Shown here: piece after piece, positions 1 to 5,490 of the stretch
Position numbering within the stretch: position 1 is the stretch's first letter
How the letters are laid out: the number at the start of each line of letters is the position of its first letter
DNA from: Alphaproteobacteria bacterium
Lineage (GTDB): Bacteria; Pseudomonadota; Alphaproteobacteria; Micropepsales; Micropepsaceae
Assembly (NCBI GenBank): GCA_028869725.1
Contig: JAGWRJ010000373.1
Coordinates: 1-5,490, forward strand
DNA: 5,490 nt
Reading direction: 5' to 3'
Made by a program: the position numbers and the translations under genes
Notes under the pieces: generated by a model
The model's database searches: none
What the model was told of the DNA's origin: nothing
What the model saw: only the letters and a program-made list of their open reading frames with translations

Positions 1-71
1 CGCTAGGATGGACAAGGGGGCACACTCCCGCGCCATAGCGTGCAGCAGATCGCGGTGTGCGGATATGCAAC

Positions 72-76
72 AGGGG
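72..76 (+). promoter_or_regulatory. Ribosome binding site favouring the ATG at 85
   Basis: An AGGGG run lies 8 bases upstream of the ATG at 85, a normal Shine-Dalgarno distance. The alternative GTG at 40 has only a purine run (AAGGGGG, 14-20) that is 19 bases away, which is too far. This makes 85 the better start for the hydrolase, although the frame stays open back to 40. Confidence 0.45.
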
Positions 77-84
77 CTGAGGCG

Positions 85-1770
85 ATGGCGTGGATATCGA
101 AGGCGCGAGCCTTAAGAGCGATTCATTTGGCGGGAAAGCGCCTGCGGACGTTTCGACATCCGAACGTAGTGGTCAGCAAAGTACCCCAGAATGTTCATGC
201 AGACTGGAATGTACCAGTCAGGGTTCGCGACGGCACGATACTGCGCGTCAATGTCTACCGTCCTGCTGAAGCCGGATCCTTTCCGGTCATCATGTCGGCG
301 CACCCATACGGAAAGGACCACATCCCGGCGCACAGCCGCAGTGGCCGCACCCCGAACTTTCAGTTTCACCTATTCCCTCAACCCGAGCCGATCTCGATCA
401 GCGAATGGACCAGTTGGGAGGCACCAGATCCGGCCGTATGGGTACCGCGGGGCTATATCGTGGTGAACGCTGACCTGCGCGGCGGTGGAACATCGGAAGG
501 TACAGCCGATTTATTCTCGGATCAGGAAGCTGAGGATTACTACGACCTCATCGAGTGGGCAGGCGTGCAGCCCTGGTCAAACGGCCGCGTTGGACTCGAT
601 GGCGTCTCCTACCTGAGCATCAGCCAATACAAGGTGGCAGCGCTTAACCCACCACGCTTGGCCGCCATCTGCCCCTGGGAAGGATTTAGCGATCTTTATC
701 GCGATTTTGCCCGGCCCGGTGGGGCACGGGAGGATGGTTTCAGCATCATCTGGAGTAAGGGAACCAGGCACGCGGCGCGTGTACATGGCGACATTCGTCG
801 CGAGATTTGTGCTCGTCCGGAACGCGACGCCTGGTACCAGTCAAGGACGCCTGACATCGAGCGCATTCAGGTACCAATGCTCGTTTGTGGGAGCTTCTCT
901 GACCATTCTCTTCACTCGCGTGGCTCGTTCGAGGTATTCCGTCGAGCCGCCTCGCCAAAAAAATGGCTGTACACGCATCGTGGAGGGAAATGGTCCACCT
1001 ACTATAGCCAGCGGGCGACAGCTGCCCGGCATGCCTTCTTTGATCACTTCCTTAAGGGCGAGGAAAACGGCTGGGATCAAAGACCTCCCGTTCATCTTGA
1101 GATCTACGATGGCGGTCCTGAGCCGACCGCTGTCGTTCATGAGGATAGCTGGCCGCCTACAAATCTGCGCTGGCGGACTCTTGGACTGGACATGGGAGCT
1201 ATGACGCTCGCAGAGGAACCTCTAGCGAATGCGTCCGAGCTACCGTTTTCCTCGCGCAGCGTCCTTCGCTTTCGTTGGACCGTACCGGAAAGCATGGACA
1301 TCATAGGCCCAATGGCCATGCGCATTTGGTTGCGCACTAAAGGCGCGCGCGATCTCACGCTCTTTGTGGGTGTACGAAAATTCCGCGCAGGCGTCGAGGT
1401 GGGTTTTGAAGGGTCATACGGCTATTCCGGAGATATCGTATCCAAGGGCTGGCAGCGGGTCGCACACCGCGAGCTGGACAATAAGCTCTCCACTCTTGCG
1501 CAGCCCGTCCATACGCATGCTCGGGCCGAACTCCTGTCAACCGGAGATGTTGTGCCGGTGGATATCGCGCTGCAACAGCACGCAACACGTTTTCTAAAAG
1601 GTGATGTTCTGCAACTCGACCTGCGCGGTACCTGGCATTTTCCACGTAATCCGCTTTTCGGTCAGTTCCCGGCATTCTATTCGGCAAGCCCAAAGGGGAA
1701 ATGGACACTCCTTTCGGGAGACAAATACGATTCCTGGCTGCTGATGGGCAGCCGGGCGGTCCCGATGTAG
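85..1770 (+). CDS. CocE/NonD family acyl esterase (S15-like serine hydrolase)
   Basis: This is probably a cytoplasmic serine hydrolase that cleaves ester or amide bonds; the sequence does not tell the substrate. Residues are numbered from the upstream GTG at 40; subtract 15 for the preferred ATG at 85, which gives 561 aa. An alpha/beta-hydrolase domain opens with the RDGT strand (63-66) and the NADLRGGGTSEG loop (143-154). The nucleophile elbow is G-V-S-Y-L-S with Ser190. Asp288 in CGSFSDHSLHSRG and His313 in YTHRGGKW complete the triad. Residues of about 310-345 (KWSTYYS, FFDHFLKG) are typical of acyl esterases of this group. A C-terminal beta-rich domain (about 365-570) matches the S15 C-terminal jelly roll and ends with DSWLLMG. 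The length is normal for the family and no signal peptide is visible. There is no evident operon partner: the next gene converges on it. Family assignment is firm; true peptidase activity is unlikely, and cocaine-esterase activity should not be assumed. Confidence 0.9.
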   Translation: MAWISKARALRAIHLAGKRLRTFRHPNVVVSKVPQNVHADWNVPVRVRDGTILRVNVYRPAEAGSFPVIMSAHPYGKDHIPAHSRSGRTPNFQFHLFPQPEPISISEWTSWEAPDPAVWVPRGYIVVNADLRGGGTSEGTADLFSDQEAEDYYDLIEWAGVQPWSNGRVGLDGVSYLSISQYKVAALNPPRLAAICPWEGFSDLYRDFARPGGAREDGFSIIWSKGTRHAARVHGDIRREICARPERDAWYQSRTPDIERIQVPMLVCGSFSDHSLHSRGSFEVFRRAASPKKWLYTHRGGKWSTYYSQRATAARHAFFDHFLKGEENGWDQRPPVHLEIYDGGPEPTAVVHEDSWPPTNLRWRTLGLDMGAMTLAEEPLANASELPFSSRSVLRFRWTVPESMDIIGPMAMRIWLRTKGARDLTLFVGVRKFRAGVEVGFEGSYGYSGDIVSKGWQRVAHRELDNKLSTLAQPVHTHARAELLSTGDVVPVDIALQQHATRFLKGDVLQLDLRGTWHFPRNPLFGQFPAFYSASPKGKWTLLSGDKYDSWLLMGSRAVPM

Positions 1771-1891
1771 GCTGGAGAGGGCGCATTCCGATGACGAAGC
1801 CGGGTGTTCGCCCGCCCCCTGATCAATCCGAGTTGCTCATGGTACGGCGCAGATAGGATGGATCGCAGACAGGGCTTCGACCATCGCTGGG
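1771..1891. other. Convergent intergenic gap with one weak hairpin
   Basis: This stretch separates the ends of the hydrolase and the NIPSNAP gene, which face each other. The only structure I see is a small inverted repeat, CGGGT (1801-1805) with GCCCG (1810-1814) around a 4-base loop, including one G-T pair. No T tract follows on either strand, so it is not a convincing intrinsic terminator. I see no short gene here. Confidence 0.4.
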
Positions 1892-2194
1892 TCAGCTCAC
1901 CCGCTTTAGGAAAGTTCTGTCCTCGCGCAGCAGAAATTTTTCTTTCTGCGCGAACACGTAGGTTTCCTGACCAAGAGGATCAGCACCAAGTCGAGCCCGA
2001 TAGGCCTCATATTCGGCCAGGCTCTGAATATTGTATATTCCGTAGGCCAATGTACTTGAACCTTCGTGTGGAGCGAAGTAGCCGATCAAATCCGCGCCGC
2101 ACCGAGGAATCACCTGACTCCAGTTACGCGCATACTGGATGAACGCCTCTTTCCGCGTCGGATCGATCTGGTAGCGGATCACACAGGTCAACAT
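1892..2194 (-). CDS. NIPSNAP family protein
   Basis: A 100-aa protein of the NIPSNAP family, whose members form small dimeric alpha/beta-barrel (ferredoxin-like) folds. The biochemical role of bacterial members is largely unknown. The sequence begins MLTCVIRYQIDP, followed by YARNW (21-25), GYFAPHEG (38-45), YGIYN (51-55), YEAYRARL (62-69) and a basic end with REDRTFL (90-96). This order and the length of about 100 aa match the family throughout. The ATG at 2194 is preferred because an AGAAGGG ribosome site lies 7 bases upstream; the in-frame ATG at 2200 would have it only 1 base away. The frame stays open much further upstream, but that part is antisense to the regulator gene and is not protein-like. 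It is divergent from the ArsR-type gene and shares its operator, so it is probably repressed by that protein. The family call is strong; the function in this cell is unknown. Confidence 0.9.
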   Translation of the reverse strand: MLTCVIRYQIDPTRKEAFIQYARNWSQVIPRCGADLIGYFAPHEGSSTLAYGIYNIQSLAEYEAYRARLGADPLGQETYVFAQKEKFLLREDRTFLKRVS

Positions 2195-2201
2195 GGCCAT
2201 G

Positions 2202-2208
2202 CCCTTCT
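2202..2208 (-). promoter_or_regulatory. Ribosome binding site of the NIPSNAP gene
   Basis: Read on the minus strand this is AGAAGGG, seven bases before the ATG at 2194 and one base before the ATG at 2200. The spacing decides in favour of the downstream start, which also gives the family-typical N-terminus MLTCVIRY. Confidence 0.6.
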
Positions 2209-2231
2209 CATTACCTGAAAACCCTACTCCA

Positions 2232-2260
2232 TTGCCGGGCACATATACTTCGATTATAAT
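2232..2260 (+). promoter_or_regulatory. Promoter of the ArsR-type regulator gene (leaderless)
   Basis: The sequence shows a -35-like TTGCCG (2232-2237), a 17-base spacer and a perfect -10 box TATAAT (2255-2260). Transcription would be expected to begin about seven bases after the -10 box, at or next to the A of the ATG at 2267. The mRNA would then have essentially no 5' leader. This fits the absence of any Shine-Dalgarno sequence before this ATG, where the space is filled by the operator. Confidence 0.6.
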
Positions 2261-2264
2261 CGAA
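2249..2264. promoter_or_regulatory. Perfect 16-bp palindromic operator between divergent genes
   Basis: TTCGATTATAATCGAA is its own reverse complement over all 16 bases. It ends two bases before the regulator's ATG and overlaps the -10 boxes on both strands. AT-rich palindromes overlapping the -10 region are the usual operators of ArsR/SmtB-type repressors. The encoded regulator is therefore the likely ligand, binding as a dimer and shutting off itself and the NIPSNAP gene together. The palindrome is read directly; the binding protein is inferred. Confidence 0.75.
2253..2258 (-). promoter_or_regulatory. -10 box of the NIPSNAP promoter
   Basis: Because the palindrome centre is symmetric, the minus strand also reads TATAAT here. 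No good -35 is seen at 16-18 bases (about 2275-2282, inside the regulator's first codons), so this side may be weaker or need help. A start near 2246 would give a leader of about 50 bases, which contains the AGAAGGG ribosome site. Leader and ribosome site contrast with the leaderless arrangement on the other strand. Confidence 0.45.
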
Positions 2265-2266
2265 CT

Positions 2267-2950
2267 ATGAAAGAAGGTCCGGACATCGCGCTCATCGCCA
2301 GCCTGATTGGAGAACCTGCACGGGCCAACATGCTGACCGCGCTGACCGCAGGCAAAGCACTGACGGTCAGTGAGCTTGCGCATGAGGCGGGTGTAACGCT
2401 TCAGACCGCAAGTTCTCACCTCAGCAAGCTCGAGCAAGGCAGCCTGGTGCAGGTGCGCAGGCAGGGACGGCATAAATATTTCGCCTTGGCCGGAGATCAG
2501 GTCGCCCATGCCCTGGAAGCGCTGATGGGGCTTGCGGCCCATTCTGGACATCTGCGTGTCCGGCCAGGGCCGAAGGACGCAGCGTTACGACACGCACGGG
2601 TTTGTTACAATCATCTGGCAGGTGAAATGGGGACGCGCCTCTTTGACAGTATGGTCTCAAGGCGCTTTCTGGAGCTGGACGGTGAGGATGTCCGGCTAAC
2701 GGCTTCCGGTATTCGCTTTGTGCGCGACATCGGAATCGATATCGATTCGCTCATGGCGAAGCGACCTGCACTTTGTCGTCAGTGTCTTGACTGGAGCGAA
2801 AGGCGTTCCCATTTGGGAGGAAGCCTCGGGCGGGCGATACTCGGACTCATAGAAGAATTGGGTCTGGTCAGGCGTGATGAAGCAACACGAGCTTTATATT
2901 TCACTCGACGCGGACAGGCATTCTGGGAAAGCCTGATTACCCAGCGTTAG
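2267..2950 (+). CDS. ArsR/SmtB-type winged-helix transcriptional repressor with C-terminal extension
   Basis: This is a 227-aa DNA-binding regulator, about twice the length of a minimal ArsR protein. The N-terminal half is a canonical winged helix: IASLIGEPARANML (10-23), helix-turn-helix at about 33-56 (VSELAHEAGVTLQTASSHL) and a wing at about 60-73 with VRRQGRHKYF. The second half (about 105-227) has RVCYNHLAGEMG (111-122), a second winged-helix-like stretch with LTASGIRFV (144-152), and CRQCLDWSERRSHLGG (170-185). Cys113, Cys170 and Cys173 are candidates for metal binding or redox sensing; the usual arsenic motif ELCVCDL is absent from the N-terminal domain. I recognise this long form as a recurrent variant whose inducer is not known to me. 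No Shine-Dalgarno is present, and the ATG lies two bases after the operator at the predicted transcript start. It probably represses itself and the divergent NIPSNAP gene. The regulator type is sure; the signal is unknown. Confidence 0.92.
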   Translation: MKEGPDIALIASLIGEPARANMLTALTAGKALTVSELAHEAGVTLQTASSHLSKLEQGSLVQVRRQGRHKYFALAGDQVAHALEALMGLAAHSGHLRVRPGPKDAALRHARVCYNHLAGEMGTRLFDSMVSRRFLELDGEDVRLTASGIRFVRDIGIDIDSLMAKRPALCRQCLDWSERRSHLGGSLGRAILGLIEELGLVRRDEATRALYFTRRGQAFWESLITQR

Positions 2951-2957
2951 TCGTGCA

Positions 2958-2976
2958 CGGCGAGGACGCTTCGCCG
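2958..2976 (+). terminator. Hairpin just after the regulator gene, possible terminator
   Basis: CGGCGA (2958-2963) pairs fully with TCGCCG (2971-2976) around a 7-base loop, starting seven bases after the TAG stop. It is GC-rich and well placed, but no T tract follows. It may act as a weak or Rho-assisted terminator or protect the 3' end. Confidence 0.35.
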
Positions 2977-3013
2977 CCTCAGACGCCTGCGCAACTCAGC
3001 CTCTGTACCATAA

Positions 3014-3033
3014 GGTGTTGGCGACGCCTCACC
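3014..3033. repeat. Small interrupted hairpin in the convergent gap
   Basis: GGTG (3014-3017) and GGC (3020-3022) pair with GCC (3026-3028) and CACC (3030-3033), with a 3-base loop and a small internal bulge. It lies between the ends of the regulator and permease genes and could serve either strand. Neither side has a real T tract, so a terminator role is only a guess. Confidence 0.25.
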
Positions 3034-3114
3034 ACCCATCCTTTGATTGCGGGCACTAGCGCATCGCGCCCTGGAGCAAGACCTGGCTCGAACGTCTCCC
3101 GGGCCTGATATGAC

Positions 3115-4989
3115 TCAGAATGGCCACACTGTAAGAATTAGCGGCACCGCGATAACAAAGACGATGATTTGGAGTGGAAGACCGAGCCGCCAGTAATCAC
3201 CAAAGCGGAAGCCGCCCGGCCCCAGTATCAGCGCATTATTCTGGTGTCCAATAGGCGTGAGAAATGCGCAGGATGCGCCCACTGCAACCGCCATCAGGAA
3301 TGGGTCGGAACTGACCTGTAGATGAGATGCCAGATCTATAGCTATGGGAGACATTACCGCGGCTGTAGCGGCGTTATTCATGAAATTTGTCAGTGCCGTC
3401 GTAACAATAAGAACTAGCGACAGCGCCAGTACGGCATTATCCGCAGAGATGCGGGTCACTATAACTTTGGCGATCAGATCTGCACTTCCAGTCGTTCCCA
3501 GCGCACCCGCCACAGGAAGCAGTGCACCCAGCAGCACAACCACTGGCCAGTCAACCGCGTTATAAACACTGCGCGGCGTGATGACACCAAACGCCATCAT
3601 CGCGAGCACGCCTGCGGTAAAGGCAATCGCAGCCGGAATGAGTCCGATAGCGGCGCCACCGACAGCCAATGCCATAATGCCTCCGGCTGTCATTGCCACT
3701 CTTTTGTCAGGAAGATGAACCGGACGCTCCGCAAGCGGCGCACAGTCGAATTGCGTCGCGAATTCGTTCAGACTTTCTGCAGTTCCTTGCAGAAGAAGCA
3801 CATCACCCACTTCAAATAGGACATTTCTCAACCGGGAAATCGAACGCCGGCCCTGTCTTGAGATGGCAAGCATGTTTACGCCAAATCGCGTCCGTAACCT
3901 GATGGTACTGGCTGATCTGTGAACCAGCTGCGACCGTGGAAGCAGGACGAATTCCATCAGTAGGATTTCGTCAGACCGGATGGCCTTGACGGAAGGCCCG
4001 TTCCGGGACGCATCCTCCTTGTCTGCTGCTGGTTCCTGGTATCCTGAGGCGGTCCCGGGAGATACCTCGTCACCTTCCGGTACGGTCTTTGTCGGCGCAG
4101 GAATTGCCTCTTCCAGTTTCAGCTCAAGGCTCGAGAGAGCTGTGGCCAACCCCGCAGGTTCGGCCTCAATGATAAGTATGTCGTCCTTACGTACCGTATG
4201 GAACAAGCTCGGCGCAGGTATTGATGTTTCGCCGCGGATAAGCCCGATTACCTGTGCGTCTGCACCCTCCAGGACCTTATCGACGTCGCGCAACGTCATT
4301 CCCACCGTTTTGCTGTCCGAACCAACCCTTGCCTCGGTCAGATACGTTCCGATGTCAAAGCTTCCAGATCCTGCAATCTCCCGCGTGGGAACGAGCCAAC
4401 GGCTAAAAAGCAGAATGAATAGGATCCCTCCCAAGGCGACGGCGATCCCGACCGGCGCAAAGTCAAACATGGAAAAGCCAGTAGTGCCAGCCGTAACCCG
4501 GAAACTTGAAACGATGATATTTGAGGGCGTGCCGATCAAAGTTGTCATGCCGCCCAGGATCGATCCGAAGGCAACCGGCATCAGAACTTTTCCTGGAGGC
4601 ATTTTTTGGCGTGTCGCCGTTTGCACCGCGACCGGCATGAGAAGTGCGAGCGTGCCGACATTGTTCATGATGCTCGACAGGAGAGCTGCAACTGCTGTCA
4701 GTGCGGCGACATTTACCCACTTTCCTCCCGACCTTGGCAGCGCCAGGCGCGCCAGCACGTCGACGGCGCCAGACGACTGTAAGCCGCTACCGAGGATCAG
4801 AACCGTGATGACCGTGATTACTGCGGGCTGACTGAATCCTCGAAATGCCTCGCGTGCTGGAACTAAACCCATCAGCACGCACGCCAGAAGAGCGCCTACA
4901 GCTACCATATCGTAGCGCCATCGCCCCCAGAGGAACATGCCAATGGTGGCGAACAATATGGTAATTATTAGTGCCTGATCGAGAGTCAT
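3115..4989 (-). CDS. SLC13/DASS-type anion permease with two RCK_C (TrkA_C) regions
   Basis: A 624-aa inner-membrane transporter of the SLC13/divalent-anion symporter type, probably sodium- or proton-coupled. Substrates in this family include sulfate, dicarboxylates and phosphate; which applies here is not visible. The membrane part is split. The first half (about 1-200) carries SIMNNVGTLALLMP (106-119) and IGTPSNI (152-158). The second half (about 430-624) carries the repeat-related TNFMNNAATAAVMSP (534-548) and LTPIGHQNN (577-585). Between them lie two cytoplasmic RCK_C-like regions, about 215-290 (TLRDVD, VIGLIRG, DDILIIEA) and about 340-415 (TIRLRTRFGVNMLAISRQG, GDVLLLQG), joined by an acidic, proline-rich linker (about 295-337). 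This architecture and length are normal for the subfamily. The start is the only sensible one: a stop lies two codons upstream in frame, and a membrane helix begins within the first ten residues. No good ribosome site precedes it; a CAGGGGG run is about 20 bases away. Confidence 0.92.
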   Translation of the reverse strand: MTLDQALIITILFATIGMFLWGRWRYDMVAVGALLACVLMGLVPAREAFRGFSQPAVITVITVLILGSGLQSSGAVDVLARLALPRSGGKWVNVAALTAVAALLSSIMNNVGTLALLMPVAVQTATRQKMPPGKVLMPVAFGSILGGMTTLIGTPSNIIVSSFRVTAGTTGFSMFDFAPVGIAVALGGILFILLFSRWLVPTREIAGSGSFDIGTYLTEARVGSDSKTVGMTLRDVDKVLEGADAQVIGLIRGETSIPAPSLFHTVRKDDILIIEAEPAGLATALSSLELKLEEAIPAPTKTVPEGDEVSPGTASGYQEPAADKEDASRNGPSVKAIRSDEILLMEFVLLPRSQLVHRSASTIRLRTRFGVNMLAISRQGRRSISRLRNVLFEVGDVLLLQGTAESLNEFATQFDCAPLAERPVHLPDKRVAMTAGGIMALAVGGAAIGLIPAAIAFTAGVLAMMAFGVITPRSVYNAVDWPVVVLLGALLPVAGALGTTGSADLIAKVIVTRISADNAVLALSLVLIVTTALTNFMNNAATAAVMSPIAIDLASHLQVSSDPFLMAVAVGASCAFLTPIGHQNNALILGPGGFRFGDYWRLGLPLQIIVFVIAVPLILTVWPF

Positions 4990-5023
4990 GAATCAACGCA
5001 CACGTTTGCCCCCTGCCGCAATA

Positions 5024-5039
5024 GCCGACTTGGCCGACT
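5024..5039. repeat. Tandem-like direct repeat upstream of the permease
   Basis: GCCGACT occurs at 5024-5030 and again at 5033-5039, giving a 9-base period about 35-50 bases before the permease ATG. It lies in the expected 5' leader. It could be a binding half-site pair or chance; a 7-base repeat is short. Confidence 0.3.
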
Positions 5040-5132
5040 CAATCAGTGGGTTCAGTCTATTTTATGCCGTCTCAGACCAAAAGGTGACAGCCTCTCAACA
5101 TGGTAGTTCCTATTTTGACGGTTCGCATTTCA

Positions 5133-5151
5133 GTGGCGGACTGGCCGCCAC
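5133..5151. terminator. Perfect 7-bp hairpin, possible terminator of the histidine-tail gene
   Basis: GTGGCGG (5133-5139) pairs perfectly with CCGCCAC (5145-5151) around a 5-base loop. On the minus strand it lies about 95 bases after the stop of the upstream gene and before the permease leader. It could separate the two transcripts. No T tract follows on the minus strand, so simple Rho-independent termination is not supported. Confidence 0.35.
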
Positions 5152-5244
5152 CCTTTGATCGGTCGGAATATCAAACCGCGTTCCGGGCAAATGGCTTATT
5201 GTATCCGGTCTGCCATTGCTGGTCACTTGGCACGCTGCGGACCG

Positions 5245-5490
5245 TTAGCCATGGCCATGGCGGTGATGCAGATCCGGAAAATGTGGGTGGGCGTGTACGA
5301 GCGGGGTATGGCGGTGACGATGGCTATGCGGCTCTCCAGTAGGATCATCGGGTGCGTGCGGATGCTGGTGATGTTCATCATGCAGATGGCGATGTTCGTG
5401 TTCTATCGCATCGTGGACGTGCTCATGCTCATGCCATTCGACAAGATGCAGATAAAGACCAACACTCATGAAGGCAGCGGCCAGGATGAG
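5245..5490 (-). CDS. C-terminal end of a membrane protein with a histidine-rich tail, probably EamA/DMT-family transporter (partial)
   Basis: The frame is open to the window edge, so the gene is cut at its 5' side. The visible 81 codons begin LILAAAF, followed by M-S-V-G-L-Y-L-H-L, which reads as the end of a last transmembrane helix. A cytoplasmic or periplasmic tail then follows. Counted from the visible Met at 5469, the tail holds 24 histidines in 74 residues, in two blocks: 13-38 (mostly H at every second residue, with DEHHQH) and 48-73 (PHSHRHRH, HAHPHFPDLHHRHGH). They are joined by an acidic, proline-containing spacer (39-47). From memory, tails of this kind (EHEH, DEHHQH, PDLHHRH) end some EamA-type drug/metabolite transporters, but the diagnostic domain lies outside the window. 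A free 74-aa protein starting at 5469 is less likely because no good ribosome site precedes that ATG and the hydrophobic frame continues upstream. The tail probably binds Zn, Ni, Co or Cu ions. Confidence 0.7.
   Translation of the reverse strand, partial: LILAAAFMSVGLYLHLVEWHEHEHVHDAIEHEHRHLHDEHHQHPHAPDDPTGEPHSHRHRHTPLVHAHPHFPDLHHRHGHG

Larger units (their letters stand above)
4990..5244. other. Gene-free gap between two minus-strand membrane protein genes
   Basis: I see no convincing gene here. An open plus-strand frame (5100-5342) runs across the gap into the histidine-tail gene, but it resembles nothing and is best read as antisense. The gap should hold the permease promoter. On the minus strand a TAAAAT box (5059-5064) would give a leader of about 60 bases, but no good -35 is found 16-18 bases upstream, so this is tentative. 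The gap also holds the direct repeat at 5024-5039 and the hairpin at 5133-5151. Confidence 0.5.

Noticed and set aside
604..630. Nucleophile elbow of the hydrolase reads G-V-S-Y-L-S, without the final Gly of the common G-x-S-Y-x-G form, as if degenerate.
   Set aside because: From memory, acyl esterases of this subgroup often have GVSYLA or similar here. The Asp and His partners and all surrounding motifs are intact, so it is a subfamily form and not a dead enzyme.
707..1204. A 165-codon plus-strand frame within the hydrolase gene.
   Set aside because: It overlaps the catalytic region of the hydrolase in another frame, and its sequence resembles no protein family.
1355..1786. A 143-codon minus-strand frame opposite the end of the hydrolase.
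   Set aside because: It is antisense to the conserved C-terminal domain, with proline/arginine-rich composition typical of a shadow frame.
2195..2551. The NIPSNAP reading frame stays open for about 119 more codons upstream on the minus strand, which could suggest a 219-aa fusion protein.
   Set aside because: The extra part lies antisense to the DNA-binding domain of the regulator and across the operator, and it is unlike any family. The ribosome site and the family N-terminus both place the start at 2194.
3980..4831. A 283-codon plus-strand open frame inside the permease gene.
   Set aside because: It is antisense to clear permease domains, has serine/arginine/proline-rich shadow composition, and no ribosome site or recognisable family.
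5100..5342. An 80-codon plus-strand frame crossing the gap and the histidine-tail gene.
   Set aside because: It shows no family resemblance, no clear ribosome site and antisense overlap with the strongly patterned histidine tail.
5249..5470. Repetitive CAT/ATG-rich DNA at the right end that could be taken for a tandem repeat or CRISPR-like array.
   Set aside because: The repetition comes from alternating histidine codons in an open frame. There are no constant-length repeats and spacers.

Overview
The window looks like chromosomal or accessory DNA of a Gram-negative proteobacterium with moderately high GC. This rests on general protein resemblance and dense, short-gapped gene packing. No rRNA or tRNA gene is present to fix the genus. 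I see no transposase, integrase, phage gene, CRISPR array or origin.

Layout from left to right. (1) About 85-1770, plus strand: an acyl-esterase-type serine hydrolase of the CocE/NonD (peptidase S15-like) family with its catalytic triad visible. (2) 1771-1891: a short convergent gap. (3) 1892-2194, minus strand: a small NIPSNAP-family protein. (4) 2195-2266: a compact divergent control region with a perfect 16-bp palindrome whose centre supplies a TATAAT box on both strands. (5) 2267-2950, plus strand: a long ArsR/SmtB-type winged-helix repressor with a cysteine-bearing C-terminal half. (6) 2951-3114: a convergent gap with two small GC-rich hairpins. (7) 3115-4989, minus strand: an SLC13/DASS-type permease with two RCK_C (TrkA_C) regions in its middle. 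(8) 4990-5244: a gene-free gap, probably the permease leader and promoter plus the 3' end of the preceding transcript. (9) 5245-5490, minus strand, cut by the window edge: the end of a membrane protein carrying an extraordinary histidine-rich tail, probably an EamA/DMT-type transporter.

How the genes work together. The clearest unit is the divergent NIPSNAP/ArsR pair. One operator covers the -10 boxes of both genes, so the repressor very probably controls itself and its neighbour, and its own mRNA looks leaderless. The two minus-strand membrane proteins at the right are co-directional, but 255 bases separate them, so co-transcription is uncertain. The hydrolase points towards the NIPSNAP gene and shares no visible control with it. 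Any pathway link among the three blocks is conjecture.
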